The position numbers and the translations under genes are program-made. Below the pieces are notes generated by a model. That model worked only from the letters and a program-made list of their open reading frames with translations, did not search any database and had not been told where the DNA came from. A stretch of DNA of 64,000 nt from Nageia nagi (Eukaryota > Pinophyta): positions 62,248,001-62,312,000 of the forward strand of contig JBITNC010000001.1 of NCBI GenBank assembly GCA_050084985.1, given 5' to 3'. Below, one piece after another: positions 1-10,789 of this stretch; the stretch's first letter is position 1, and the number at the start of each line of letters is the position of its first letter.

Positions 1-879
1 AAAATAGATAAGGCATAATGGATGTCCCTAGTGTGGTTAATACAAAGAGATAAGTGGATTGCAATCTAGCACATATATGGGGATCTAGTGGAAATTTGAT
101 GATAAAACTAAGAAAAAGGCACCTATAATACTGCATATGTGTTAAAAAATTATGAATATAAGAACAAGAATAATAATGTGTACCTTTTTTCCTTGGTGGA
201 GGAAGAGTACTCACAAAGTTGATGCTTGTGTTTGATAACTTAACTTTGATGAAATATGGGAATGGATTGTTGAAGATGCCCATGGTTTTGTTCTTCTTAT
301 GCTAAGGACCTCTCAACTATTTTAGTTTATCATCTAATTTTAGTTCTAGGAAATATACCTTATTTTGATCAATTAGGTCCTAAATCTTATGGAGCAATGT
401 CATACAATACTTTATTACATGCCCTCTCTATTGGTGATATTCATAGAACACATCTGATTTGCACCCCTTTGGTATTGCTTCTTTAAAATATGGTTGGGTT
501 GCAGGCTTAGGTGGTGGAACAAATAACTTTCATATGATTAAGGCCCTTGTTACTTCATTAGAGTCATCATAGATAGATCTGAATTTTCATCTAGGAAATT
601 TTTTGCATTCTGTGAAGATTGATTGCTCCTCTTTGTCAACTTTTTGAATTTTAGTTGATGCTACTATAAGCATTTTTACTTATTCCACTTTGGATACTAT
701 TTGTGCTTCTTGGGACTAATCCTTTTTATTCTAATGTTGAGGCTATGAAGATTATTTATCCCTTTTTTGGTTTGATTTAGGTTTTCAATGTTCATATATG
801 ATATTGAATTATTATTTTTCTAATAATGGTTGTAGAAACTCATCAAAAGGTAGCTTACGATAATCAAAACATTCTACTT
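1..879. other. Unclassified AT-rich sequence
   Basis: No gene is recognised here. A short + strand frame of about 46 codons (roughly 298-487) reads through residues such as GNIPYFDQLGPKSYGAMSY, with a possible continuation in another frame containing GWVAGLGGGTNN. It matches no family I know and may be chance or a very decayed transposon frame. The next stretch to the right is gag-like on the minus strand, so this is probably transposon debris. Confidence 0.3.
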
Positions 880-1243
880 CATACTTTGGTTGAAGTGCCT
901 CTAAGAAGGCCATGATCTTCATATCATCATCTACATGAACCTAATTTGTTGAAGCATTATGAGGCCTCTCCTTTTAGAGATGAATGAAATAATTTGAAAT
1001 GCAATTCCTTACCTAAATTGATTAAATATACTTCATAAAAAAAATACATACATGAAGAAAAGGATTAGTAGTGCCATCAAATTTTATGAATTTTAATTCT
1101 TTTCTAGAGAGTAAGATAATATTTCTAATTCGCATACATAAGGGATTGTTGTCTTCCTTTCATCAAGTATCTAGTCCTTGATATTTAGCTAGTTTCGTAA
1201 CTTGTTGTAATCCTTCAATTGTATCTTGAGCTATCATTAGCAT
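880..1243 (-). pseudogene. Decayed retrotransposon gag fragment
   Basis: Minus-strand translation from an ATG at 1243 gives a short leader (MLMIAQDTIEGLQQ) and then, across frame changes, two hallmarks of plant Ty3-gypsy gag: KFDGTTNPFLHV (the usual 'YDGxxDPxxHL' block) and LFHSSLKGEAS (the usual 'SLKGxAxxWF' block). Gag would form the cytoplasmic virus-like particle. Stops and frame changes show that it is dead. It starts only about 30 bases from the LTR at 1271-2180 and points away from it, so it is antisense relative to the polarity suggested by that LTR's flanking motifs. The family call is firm; ownership by that LTR is inference. Confidence 0.55.
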
Positions 1244-1251
1244 TGTATTCT

Positions 1252-1262
1252 CCAAGGGTGGA
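1252..1262 (+). other. Candidate polypurine tract (PPT)
   Basis: A purine-rich run (AAGGGTGGAG) lies just upstream of the TG start of the LTR at 1271, where plus-strand DNA priming would occur. It is weaker than the tract at 52597-52610. Confidence 0.35.
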
Positions 1263-1270
1263 GTTGGTAT

Positions 1271-2180
1271 TGTAGGAACATGAAAATAATCCCTCTTTTG
1301 AAAGTTAAAATAGAGATAAAAAATTAAATAATCTCTATAAAATTTATAATAAATAACAAATACCAACCCCTAACCTCTAAATATCGATGACCTACACAAG
1401 ATGTCGATATCTTCTCCTAGTACATTGGTGACTCTACAATTAGCAAAATCAAAATAAAATGGTGGGTTGTTATGTGATTAATCCCTTAAATGTTTGTATG
1501 AAGGGTTAGTCATGATCAATTTTGTAGTAAACCATGATCATTTTGGATCTAAATGAGGTCTTGGACTAGGTTTTTTACCTCCAAATTGTGAGATCCAACC
1601 ACTTTTGAAATATATAAATACAACCTTTAGGAATGAAGAAAGGTACCCAAATTTGAAGTAAGTTTATTTTGTAAAAATTTGTCTAGGACTTTTGTAAAGT
1701 TAAATACTTTGATTACATGCTTATTTACTCACTTCATTTTAGTATTTTCATATTTTGGTATGAACAAGTATGGTTGATAGTTTGTTTTGGCATGTGTGTA
1801 GGGTCCATAGATGCTGAAGTACAAAATATTGAGGGTTCATAAAGGCTATAACAACCAAGAAACATGAGATAAAGCTAAGGAAGAATAAGGAAGAAACTAA
1901 AAAACATTATACTCAAGTTACATGAATGCCAATGACTACATATCAGACACTCATGATCAAAGATAACCATTGATGACTTCATCTAGAATGTTAATGGCTC
2001 TATAAAAGCCCAAGAAACTATAACATAACATATTTTTGTAAAATCCCTTCAATCAAGGTATTGAATCTAGTGATTCGTTTGTATGAATATTTAAGTCATC
2101 ATAGAAGAGTAATAAAATTTACATTAGTTTTTAATATAATTTATCTTATTTTCCAATATGGTTAATTTTTTGGGTTGACA
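1271..2180 (+). repeat. LTR of a gypsy-type element
   Basis: About 910 bp starting TGTAGGAACATG and ending GGGTTGACA, so it has TG...CA ends. Its start aligns by eye with the LTR start at 52611 (TGTAGATACCC): both continue into an AAAAT...CCCTCTTTTGA-like block. Both also share a later block around a TATA-like ATATATAAATAC (near 1610 here, near 2970 bases into the 52.6 kb copy's neighbourhood at about 52970) followed by GAAGAAAGGT. The copies are strongly diverged. Flanks suggest + polarity: a purine tract on the left and a primer-site candidate on the right. Confidence 0.5.
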
Positions 2181-2182
2181 TG

Positions 2183-2202
2183 TGGTGCTAGAATGAGGGT
2201 CC
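2183..2202 (+). other. Candidate primer-binding site (PBS)
   Basis: TGGTGCTAGAATGAGGGTCC begins two bases after the CA end of the LTR. Its complement ends in ...GCACCA, as a tRNA 3' end should. I cannot name the tRNA. Confidence 0.4.
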
Positions 2203-2800
2203 CTCACATGAAGACCACATAAATCATAAAACATAGGGGTTTATTTATTTTTTATGATTTTTATTATATATTTTGCATCTTTTGGTTTTTAAGCTAATTG
2301 AAAATTTGTTGTTATATGTTTTTCTAGGATTTATAGCAGATTTTTTAATGATTGGATATTGAAAATTGATGACTGGATTAGGACATAAACAATCGAATTA
2401 GAATGCTAGCATTTTAAGGATAGAGGTAGCATTTTCAATTCTTATCAATACAAAAAGCATAATGTGGGAACCAAAAGATGGGAAATAAGAATGAACCCCT
2501 TATTTTTGATGTCTTTACTTAGAGTGCATGTAGGAAAGGGTAGTTAATGGTAATGGTAGAAATTTATTAATTAAATATTGCTATTATTTAGTATTTAAGT
2601 TTAAGTTATTTATTTGTTGGGTAGGGATCATGCAAAGAAATTCATTAAGTAACTTTTTCTAATAAATCCACTTATGCTCTCTGTTTGTGCTGAAAAGTGA
2701 TCTTAGGTGATCATAATAGAATTGATAGGAAGAGAGTAAATGAATCTTTACTTTGATACTATCATATAATTTGGTAAATAAATCTACATTAAGGTACTTT
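2203..2800. other. Leader-like AT-rich spacer, no gene seen
   Basis: Contiguous with 16407-17620 once the gypsy element 2801-16401 is removed. No coding trace was recognised. It may be the untranslated leader downstream of the LTR at 1271-2180. Confidence 0.35.
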
Positions 2801-3221
2801 TGTTATCACCTAAAATTAATTTATGAATTTAATTTAATACATTAGAAAATATATGCTTGCACTTATATATCTAGTTCAAGAATATTAATATTGTTTTGGA
2901 TATGATCAATATATATCATCGACTTACTATATTGTTATTTATGTAGGTACATGCCAACCTAAGAAGTAGGTCATATTATTATCTATATAAATAGGGATCT
3001 AATAGTAAGTCCACATCAAGAAGATACATGATTCTGTATTTGGTCTTGATGATGGTAAAATTTTAGGTGTCTCTTGACACCACCATTCAAGGCTATGATT
3101 TGTGTACTTCCTTATGTGAGCATCTTAACAATTCTAAGCTTATCTGAGAATCAAACTGAGACTATTAAGAGTATGTGTGAAGGCATAGAGTTAGTTCAAA
3201 ATGGACTACAATCTAACAAAG
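2801..3221 (+). repeat. gypsy-1 5' LTR, left part
   Basis: First 421 bp of the 5' LTR, cut by the copia-1 insertion and resuming at 8483. It contains a TATA-like TATATAAATA at 2984-2993 (15796-15805 in the 3' LTR), the probable promoter of the element. Confidence 0.85.
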
Positions 3222-3691
3222 TGAAGAAATTTTTACCATTACACAATATTGGAACCTTAGATAATAGATTGCATTAATTGAACTTACAATGGAGCAAGAT
3301 TACAATCTTAGAGCTTCAAAAAACATTTTTGGAGCTCGTCTGGAGCTCATCTAGAGCCTTTTCTAGAGCTCATCTAGAGCCTTTTCTAGAGCTCGTATGG
3401 AGCCTTTTTTGGAGCTCATCTGGAGTTCCTTTTTCTCTTTTTTATATGCTCAACTTAAGTTGTTTTGATATTAAAGTATTTACAGCTCTCATCCACTACA
3501 CATATAAACGTTACATTGTCAAGTCTATTCCCAACTACTTCATCAGATTAAATAGTTTTAGCATATTTTTACTATACCCACCAACTGCATAGCCTCTAAT
3601 CATAGCAACCTATTAAACTATGTAAGAAGGAAAGAAAATGCCTTAGCCAGGTGAAGTGGAGTGAAACAAATTTGATGCTGAGTTGTCTACA
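3222..3691 (-). repeat. copia-1 3' LTR
   Basis: 470 bp with TG...CA ends. It contains about five imperfect copies of a 23-bp unit around GAGCTCATCTAGAGCC at 3325-3430; the array differs from that in the other LTR. Confidence 0.9.
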
Positions 3692-3703
3692 TTCTCCCCC
3701 TTG
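3692..3703 (-). other. copia-1 polypurine tract
   Basis: On the minus strand AAGGGGGAGAA directly abuts the 3' LTR start (TGTAGACAAC). This is the classic position and composition for plus-strand priming. Confidence 0.8.
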
Positions 3704-3719
3704 ATGCAAAGAGGACTCA

Positions 3720-4056
3720 CCATGGAGTCTCTGAGCATCACATACTAAGCTTTGACAACACCTTTTGTGAAAATATCAGCCAAGTTGATCTTGGTGTTGC
3801 AATAGTGAAGCTCAATTTGGTCCTTCTCCACCATGTCATGAATGAAGTGGTACTTGAGTTGGAAGTGCTTTGACCTGCTGTGGTGGATGGGATTGTGTGC
3901 CAACTGAATGGCACTTTGGTTGTCATAGTAAAGAATTGTTGGTCCATGTTATTTCTCACCAATTTCATCAAGTAGTTTCCTTAGCCATAAGGCTTGTCCA
4001 CTAGCTGCGGTGAGGGCTATATACTCAACCTCACAAGAAGAGAGAGAAACTATAGA
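3720..4056 (-). pseudogene. copia-1 RNase H, C-terminal part
   Basis: Continues the RT reading frame past the stop near 4057. Readable pieces include SCEVEYIAL, YYDNQSAIQLAHNP, HSRSKHF and ADIFTKG, all conserved in copia RNase H, which removes the RNA strand during reverse transcription. At least two in-frame stops interrupt it. It ends just before the polypurine tract. Confidence 0.75.
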
Positions 4057-4950
4057 TTACTTCTTAGAACTCCATGTTATCATTCTTGAACCAAGTGAGA
4101 AACATTGCCTAGAAGTGGACTTCCTATCATCCAAATTGCTGCCCCAATCACTGTTACTAAAACCAACAAGCTTAAACTTTTCAACATGAGAGTAGTGAAG
4201 ACCATAACCAATGGTACCTTTGACATACCTCAAAATGCATTTTACAACCTTCAAATGCAAAATAGAAGGATCATTCATGTATCTAGATACCAAAGAGATA
4301 GCAAATTGTATATCAGGCCTAGTGTTGCAAAGGAACATAAGGCTGCCAACTATGCTTCTAAATTCTATCACACTTACTTTTGGAGCACCATCATCCTTAC
4401 AAAGCAACTCACCATGAGCTACAGGATTGTGAAAAGTAGTACAATTCATCATACCATACTTAGAAAGCATGTCCCTTGCATATTTACTTTGACAAACAAA
4501 AATCTCTTCTTGACATTGGTGGACCTCCATGCTAAGAAAGTACCTCATAAGGCCCAAATCCTTCATTTCAAACTCATTCATCAAATTAGTCTTAAATTTG
4601 TTGTTCAAGATGGGATCACTTCCCATATATATCAAATCATCAACATAAAGAGAAACAAGCAAAATCTGATTACCTTCTCTCTTGATGTAGAGTGTTGGCT
4701 CATTCTTGCTCCTCATGAGTCCAAAATTCTGAAAGTATCCATCTATGCGAGTGTACCAAGCTCTTGGAGCTTGCTTAAGACCATACAAGGCCTTCTTGAG
4801 CTTGTACACATGATGTTCTTTGCCTTGCACTCGAAAACCTTGAGGCTGCTGTACAAAAACCTCTTCATCCAAGTAACCATTCAAGAATGCACTCTTCACA
4901 TCCATGTGGTAGACACTCCAATGGTTTTGGGCAGCCATTGAAAGGAGCAA
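4057..4950 (-). pseudogene. copia-1 reverse transcriptase core
   Basis: About 297 codons: HMDVKSAFLNG (first catalytic Asp), KALYGLKQAPRAWY, and SLYVDDLIYMG (the YVDD active-site pair) are all intact, followed by SIVGSLMFLCNTRPDI and the start of RNase H (SNSDWGSN). The enzyme copies the element's RNA into DNA in the particle. The upstream part (4963-5262) is in the same frame across one TAA. RT itself is well preserved; the polyprotein around it is not. Confidence 0.9.
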
Positions 4951-4962
4951 CCTTACTGTTTC

Positions 4963-5262
4963 TTACCTTGCAACTAGTGCAAAAGTCTCTTCAAAGTCTA
5001 CACCATGTTTTTGTGTGAAGCCTTTAGCAACCAATCTTGCTTTGTGTCTCTCTATGGTATTATCACTATTGTACTTGGTCTTGTAGACCCACTTGGAGCC
5101 CACACACCTCTTTCCTTTGGGCAACTCACAAAGTTCCCAAGTGTCATTTTTTTTTATGGAGTGAAGCTCCTCTTGCATAGCCTTCACCCACACATTTTTG
5201 GTGCAAGCTTCCTCATAACAAGATGGATCAAAAATAGAAATATTAGTATTTGGACTGCACAC
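4963..5262 (-). pseudogene. copia-1 reverse transcriptase N-terminal region
   Basis: Reads AMQEELHSIKKNDTWEL, GSKWVYKTKYNSDNTIERHKARLVAKGF and FEETFALVAR, the conserved start of copia RT. A TAA ends it at 4963-4965, immediately followed in the same frame by ETVRLLLSMAAQ. At its upstream end the polyprotein changes frame near 5260, so at least one indel separates integrase from RT. Confidence 0.85.
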
Positions 5263-6035
5263 AAAGCATAGTTCACCATCTCACCCTTTGGATCCTCATC
5301 AAGTTCCATATTACTAAATTGCTTAACAAACTTCTCCATTTCATGAAATTGACTTCTTGATAATCTTTTATGGAAATTTTGATCTAAAACTTGAGAAGGA
5401 GGATGGTTTTGAAAGTGTCTTTTACCTCTCTTGGTCTTCATCACTTCTTGGATCACATTTGGAGAGTCACCACTTGAAGGTGAGCTTGGAGTGGATTTTG
5501 AGCTTTGAGATGGACTTGATGGAGGACTTGGAGGCATCACTTGGAGGTTTGGAAGAGAATTTGATCTCTTGGGCTGCACATTCTTTGCTTGTGAAGTATC
5601 TTCATGGCTGGTCACTCCTCCTCCAATGTCTACAATACATTTTTGCTGCTGTCCATACACTTTCCCCTTCTCAAAAATGACATCTCGGGAGATAAGTGTT
5701 TTCTTGGTTTTGGGGTTGTAAAGCCTATATGCTTTACTCTCATCACTGTATCCAATGAACACATGTGGTTCACTCTTTGCATCCAACTTTTTTCTATGCT
5801 CCTTTGGCACATGAGCATATGCCAAACACCCAAAAACTCTGAAATGCCAAACAGTAGGCTTCTTATCATACCAAGCCTCATAGGGGGTCTTGCCATCAAC
5901 GGCACTAGTGGAACACCTATTCAAGATGTAGTTTGATGTCTTTATCGCTTCAGCCCAATACATGTAATGCAATTTTTTGGATTGCATCAAACATCTTGCC
6001 ATCTCCATGAGAGTTCTATTCTTCCTCTCTGCCAC
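5184..6035 (-). pseudogene. copia-1 integrase, C-terminal half
   Basis: Starts just after an in-frame TAG (6069-6071). The region begins with the catalytic-Glu block (NGVAERKNRTLMEMARCL), continues with YWAEAIKTSNYILNRCSTS and KTPYEAWYDKKP, and includes the VFIGYSDESKAYRLYNP block, then a Ser/Pro-rich linker (SPPSSPSQSSKSTPSSPSSG). Integrase joins the cDNA to host DNA in the nucleus. It shares a frame with the upstream half, so a single stop splits it. Confidence 0.85.
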
Positions 6036-6068
6036 ACCATTTTGTTGAGGAGTATAGGGTGTAGTAAA

Positions 6069-7037
6069 CTATCTTTTGATGCCATTTTGCTTGAAAAACT
6101 TAGGAAAATTAGTAGAAGAATACTCTCCTCCTCTATCACTCCTCACACATTTAATCTTATGTTCACATTGATTCTCAACCATCTCTTTGAATTCTTTAAA
6201 AAACTCAAATGCTTCATCTTTATGCTTCAAAAAATAGACCCAACTCATTCTACTAAAATCATCAATGAAGGTGAGAAAATAAGAACTCATACCAAGACTT
6301 TTGTTTTGCATTGGTCCACATAAATTAGTATGAACCAACTGTAGTGGGAATGAGGCCCTCCATGCTTTCCCATGATCAAATTTCTGCCTTGTTTGCTTGC
6401 CCAACACACAACCTTCACAAACTGATTTTGGATTTTCAACAAGAGGTAAACCATGAACTAGCTCATGAGATAGTTTCAAACTACTAAAATTTACATGTCC
6501 AAATCTAAGATGCCATAACCAGGACTCATCTTTAATAGCCACATTTGCAAGAATATTATCCCCCTTTTTTCCAAGTTTCAATGGGAATAAATGATTTGGA
6601 GACATTTTAATAGTAGAAACTAACTTATGCCCATGGTTCTTATAAAAAATTTCACACTTACCCTCATCAAAGACTAGCTTGTAGTTATTTTCCAACATTT
6701 TCCCAATACTCAACAAACTATGAGCCATATCCAGAGTGTGATACACATTGTGCATCTTCTTCATCCCATGCTTGGTAGGCACCTCAAGCATGCCTTTGCC
6801 AGCCACCTCAATTGTAGAATTATTGCCAAGCTTTATACTTGACTTGTAGGAATGGTCCATGGATGAAAGTAGCTCCCCCTTACCGGTCATATGGTTTGAA
6901 CATATAGAGTCCAACAACCAAGTCTCCTCTTGTTTTGTTTTAGCCATATTGGCTGTCTCCTCCATGGAAAGAAAGAGAGTTTCACCATACTCTTCTTCCT
7001 CTCCAAAATTTGCCACTTTTCCATCACCATTTGCCAC
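6069..7037 (-). pseudogene. copia-1 protease and integrase N-terminal half
   Basis: Contains the protease region WLLDSICSNHMTG, where the family has Asp-Ser/Thr-Gly; here the Gly is Ile, so the catalytic motif is lost. Then follow the integrase zinc-binding region (LWHLRFGHVNFSSL, CEGCVLGKQTR) and two catalytic-Asp blocks (LVHTNLCGP and VRSDRGGEY). It ends at GIKR followed by TAG, a Gln codon in related elements. The frame is continuous with gag upstream. Confidence 0.85.
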
Positions 7038-7889
7038 TTGTTTTGCTCTACACTCCCTCTCATAATGCCCATACTTGTTGCAGTAGTAACATTGAGCATT
7101 CCTCTTGTCACCATTGCTTCTACCCCTTCCTCTTGTGCTGGAATAGCCTCCTCTTCCTCTACCTCTACCTCTCCCTCTTTGCTGGCCTCTACCTCTGCCT
7201 CTACCTTATCCATTTGAGCTAGAATCACCTTCTTTTGCAGCAAAGGCTTTCTCCTCTTTATTGGATTGGACTGGTTCATCATCAACCATTTCTTCATGAG
7301 ACATAAGGCAGCCAATGAGAGAATCTATCTCCATTTGAGAGAGGTCTTTTGTCTCCATCAATATCATAGCAATGTGATGCCACTTCTTGGTAAGAGATCT
7401 CAGAATTTTTTTGATTACAATGGCCTTCTCCAAGGTCTCTCCAAGAGTTAGCATTTTGTTCACAATCTCTTTCACTCTAACACAATAATCTGAAGCTTTT
7501 TCACTCTCCTTCATTTTTAAATTCTCAAATTCTATCCTTAGAATCTACAATTTTACCTCCTTCACTTGATCACTCCCTTGGAATCCTGCCTTCAACACAG
7601 CCCAAGCCTCTTTGGCTATTTTGTAGCCTGTAATTCTTGGAAAAATGCTCCTATCAAGAGCTGCTTGGAGATGAGACAAGGCAAGAGAGTTCTTGCTCCT
7701 ACATTCCTTCATAGCTTTCTTATCTTCTGCAGAAAGAGAGCTCTAATCTGCTGGCTCTACATAGCCATCATCAACAACATCCCACAAATCTTTGCTAGTG
7801 AGCAAAGTTTGTATCTTGATGCTCCAATATCCATAGTCACTGCCATCAAAATTTGGAATGGGAATTGATGAGCTTGTGTTGCTGGCCAT
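7038..7889 (-). pseudogene. copia-1 gag
   Basis: The ATG at 7889 starts MASNTSSSIPIPNFDGSDYG, a standard copia gag opening, followed by WSIKIQTLLTSKDLW and the UBN2-type capsid region. After an Arg/Gly-rich stretch (7100-7205) comes a zinc knuckle CYYCNKYGHYEREC (CX2CX4HX4C) for RNA packaging. In-frame stops occur near 7743, 7543 and 7206; the first two replace likely Gln codons. Gag would build the cytoplasmic particle. The same frame runs on into protease. Confidence 0.85.
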
Positions 7890-7981
7890 TATACCTACAA
7901 ACAAGAAACCAAAACACTACAAGCAACTTTTGCAATTGCTAGAAGCCATAGGCTTTCTCAAACCCAGCTCAGACCCAATAG

Positions 7982-7996
7982 AGCTCTGATACCAAA
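7982..7996 (-). other. copia-1 primer-binding site
   Basis: Minus-strand TTTGGTATCAGAGCTC directly follows the 5' LTR. TGGTATCAGAGC is complementary to the 3' end of plant initiator-Met tRNA, the usual copia primer. Confidence 0.9.
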
Positions 7997-8477
7997 TGAA
8001 GAAATTTTGACCATTACACAATATTGGAACCTCAGATAACAGATTGCATTAACTGAACTTACAATGGAGCAAGATTACAATCTTAGAGCTTCAAAAAACA
8101 TTTTTGGAGCTTGTCTAGAGACTTTTCTGGAGCTCATCTAGAGCCTTTTCTGGAGCTCATCTGGAGCCTTTTCTAGAGCTCATCTGGAGCCTTTTCTAGA
8201 GCTCATCTAGAGTTCCTTTTTCTCTTTTTTTATGCTTAACTTAAGTTGGTTTGATATTAAAGTATTTACAGCTCTCATCCACTACACATACAAATGTTAC
8301 ATTGTCAGGTCTATTCCCAACTACTTCATCAGATTAAATAGTTTTAGCATATTCTTGTTGTAGCCACCAACTGCATAGCCTCCAATCATAGCAACCTATT
8401 AAACTATGTAAGAAGGAAAGAAAATGCCTCAGCCAGGTGAAGTGGAGTGAAACGAATTTGATGCTGAGTTGTCTACA
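7997..8477 (-). repeat. copia-1 5' LTR
   Basis: 481 bp, TG...CA, matching 3222-3691 apart from about 20 substitutions and a different number of the 23-bp GAGCTC-containing repeats (8105-8215). Confidence 0.9.
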
Positions 8478-8482
8478 CAAAG

Positions 8483-8850
8483 ATAGCTAGTGATCCCTTA
8501 TAGATGAAAGAAAACTATCAATACTCCTTTCAAGCATGAAATAGACCACTTGTGGCCCTCTTTTTGGATCATCTTGCTCTATGACTTTAGGTGTAGACTC
8601 TATTAGTTGTTGAGGCTTTGTAACTATCTTTCATTCATTAATATTAGGAAAATTCTATGAGGTAAGTAAACAAATTTAGTCTTGTTTGGTAATGTCATTT
8701 TGATTCCAATTATTCATTATCTTCTATATTAGATTATCTTATTATAAATTATTATACGTTAGCTCATAATTTAAAAATAGATATATGTATCTTTTGAAAC
8801 TATAGATATTCATTTATTTACATTCTTGAATACACTTTTATTTGTAAACA
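8483..8850 (+). repeat. gypsy-1 5' LTR, right part
   Basis: Continues 2801-3221 after the second CAAAG copy and ends TTTGTAAACA. Both parts together make 789 bp, against 786 bp for the 3' LTR. Confidence 0.85.
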
Positions 8851-8853
8851 TTT

Positions 8854-8871
8854 TGGTGAACCTGATGTGAA
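8854..8871 (+). other. gypsy-1 candidate primer-binding site
   Basis: TGGTGAACCTGATGTGAA begins three bases after the LTR end, with the expected TGG start. The tRNA is not identified, and C-to-T decay probably obscures it. Confidence 0.5.
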
Positions 8872-8943
8872 ACATAAGTAGTTAGGCTAAAACCCTAGGG
8901 TTTTAGTTAGGACTAATAGGTGATTTTGTGAATTGTTTTAAAC

Positions 8944-10246
8944 ATGGATCAGTTAAGAGTATTCTTGCAAAGTCTTTCAAGAAGAGATCTCGATGAGCTC
9001 TTGGGAGATATTCAATATGATGGACCAAAAGCACCTAATTAAGAAGATGATCATGATGATGGAAGCAATGATGATAACATCTAGGCTACTATTAAGGGTA
9101 TGCAAAGATAGATTAATCAATTAACAAGAGAATCGATTCAGCTAGATAATTCAATTGAGTTTGGTAGCCCTTTATTTTATGAGATTTGTTTATGCATGCC
9201 ACCATTAGATTATAAAGATACCAATTTTTGTAAGTTGAGTGATGAAGGAGATCTCAAGAGACATTTGTAAGGATTTAAAGATGAGTGTGAGCTCAAAATT
9301 ACTATGGATTCAAGATTACAGGTGAAGTTCTTTCCTCATAGTTTAGAAGGAGAGGCTTGTGAATGGTTCTAGTCTCTACCTGAAAGGTCAATTACATTAT
9401 TTTAAGAGTTGAGAAACTTATTTCTAGAACAATATAAGCATAACATCAAGCATGAAGTCATGGTTTTAGATATATGTGCTATGAGGCAAGGTAGTAATAA
9501 AAATCTTGAAAAGTTTATTGTAAGATTCAAGAAGATATGGCAACAAATCAAAACTAAGCTCACAAAAAAGTGGTAAACAATATCTTCAAAAATTTTATCA
9601 TATTATCCTTACAATATTATAGCATTTATTATACACATATAGCATTTTCTAATATGACATATAAGCTATTGGAAAATGAAAAAGTCCTTGTGAAATTAGG
9701 GCTTGTGAAATATCGAGATGATGACAAACCTAGAGCTAAAAATAAGCAACCACAATCACCAAAGAAAGATAAATCCATTCATGTAGTAGAAGAAGTAGAT
9801 GAAAAGAAAGAAGGGAAATTCATAAAGTTTCTTATACCTCCTAGGTTTATATTGAAATATCTAATGGCAAAGGGCCTATTACAGCCTTTACCTAAGTGAA
9901 AGGAAGATGAGTCAATAGAGAGGCTAGCATGGTACAAGGAAGATAGATATTATGATTATCATTAAACCAAGGGGCATGCCACTAAGGGTGTGGAGGCCTA
10001 AGAAACAAAATACAAAGGCTTATAGAGGATGGGTTCTATGTGTGTCCTATCAAAGTTAAATATATAGAGGAAGAGCAACATGTTAATGTAATTTTCCATG
10101 AAGAAGTATGTGCAGCACTTATAAGAGGAAGATCAAGAGTAACAACAAATCATGTCACATGTAAAAAAGAGCTCCCTAAAGACCCAAGAAGTTTTGACCT
10201 CATTAAGAAACTCAAAAATACACAACCTAAGGTTAGTTTGTTTTAA
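8944..10246 (+). pseudogene. gypsy-1 gag
   Basis: The ATG at 8944 opens MDQLRVFLQSLSRRDLDEL, then an acidic stretch. The gag core reads KFFPHSLEGEACEWF, SLPERSITLF, ELRNLFLEQYKHNIKHE and LEKFIVRFKKIW, the retrotransposon-gag signature. The region YYDYH...TKGHATKGVEA near 9950 corresponds to the Tat-type 'YCxFHxxxGHxT' knuckle, with its Cys lost. The stops at PN*EDD, NI*ATI, QR*INQ, HL*GFK, F*SLP and LF*ELR all sit at probable Gln codons. The frame breaks again after 9560. It would have formed the particle; it is now dead. Confidence 0.8.
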
Positions 10247-10276
10247 TTACTTCAAATTTTAGAACCCCATAAAGAA

Positions 10277-10789
10277 ATGATGAATCAAATTTTCAAGAAT
10301 AGTCATATAGATAGGAATATTTCAATCATTGCTTTTGCAAAAAAGGTAGAAATATGGTGTAAAGGGGATGTTATTACTTTTCATCCTAGTGAAAGGCCTA
10401 GCAAGGATGTAACCCAATTACATCCACCATTATTTATTGAAGTGAATATCTTTGGTAATATAGTTAAAAGATCATTGATAGATGATGGGGCAACTTTGAA
10501 TATTACCACCACTCACTTACTTTCATAGTTTGATCTAGATTTATTACCTTTGAGAGAAAAGACTACCATGAGAGTTAAGGGGTTTGATGGTGTTCCAAAG
10601 AAATGTATAGAAATCATCACACTCCAAATCAAATTGGAAAACAAGGTACTTCAAACCTTCTACATTATAGATGGAAAACCTTCTTTTATTTTCATTCTTG
10701 GAAAACTTTGGATAGATGACATGGAAGAAGTAGCATCAACTTTGCATAGATGTTTCAATTTTGTTTTGAAGGAAATGTTTGCAAGGTAG
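10277..10789 (+). pseudogene. gypsy-1 aspartic protease
   Basis: Reads IEVNIFGNIVKRSLIDDGATLN, with the active-site Asp followed by Asp-Gly-Ala where Tat elements usually have Gly/Ser/Pro-Gly-Ser/Ala. It continues after one TAG with RVKGFDGVPKKCIEIITLQI and SFIFILGKLWIDDM, the normal second half ending in a 'LGxxWI' block. Protease would cut the gag-pol polyprotein. Confidence 0.8.

Larger units (their letters stand above)
3222..8477 (-). mobile_element. Ty1-copia retrotransposon (copia-1), nested in gypsy-1 LTR
   Basis: Bounded by LTRs 3222-3691 (3') and 7997-8477 (5'), with a perfect 5-bp target duplication CAAAG at 3217-3221 and 8478-8482. The gene order on the minus strand, gag - protease - integrase - RT - RNase H, defines copia. 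The primer site matches initiator-Met tRNA. One reading frame runs from the gag ATG at 7889 to about 5260 with four stops, then shifts frame. The LTRs differ at about 5% outside a repeat array. It is therefore younger than gypsy-1, as nesting requires, but no longer able to encode its proteins. Confidence 0.92.

Noticed and set aside
298-487. Short + strand frame with GNIPYFDQLGPKSYGAMSY
   Set aside because: Looks protein-like but is only 46 codons, has no recognisable family and lies opposite a gag relic further right. Kept only as part of an unclassified stretch.
4105-4941. 278-codon + strand frame
   Set aside because: Antisense of the copia-1 reverse transcriptase, whose motifs on the minus strand are unmistakable.
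8854-8871. Possible tRNA gene fragments at the primer sites
   Set aside because: Only 12-20 bases match a tRNA 3' end and they sit exactly after LTRs; they are primer-binding sites, not tRNA genes.
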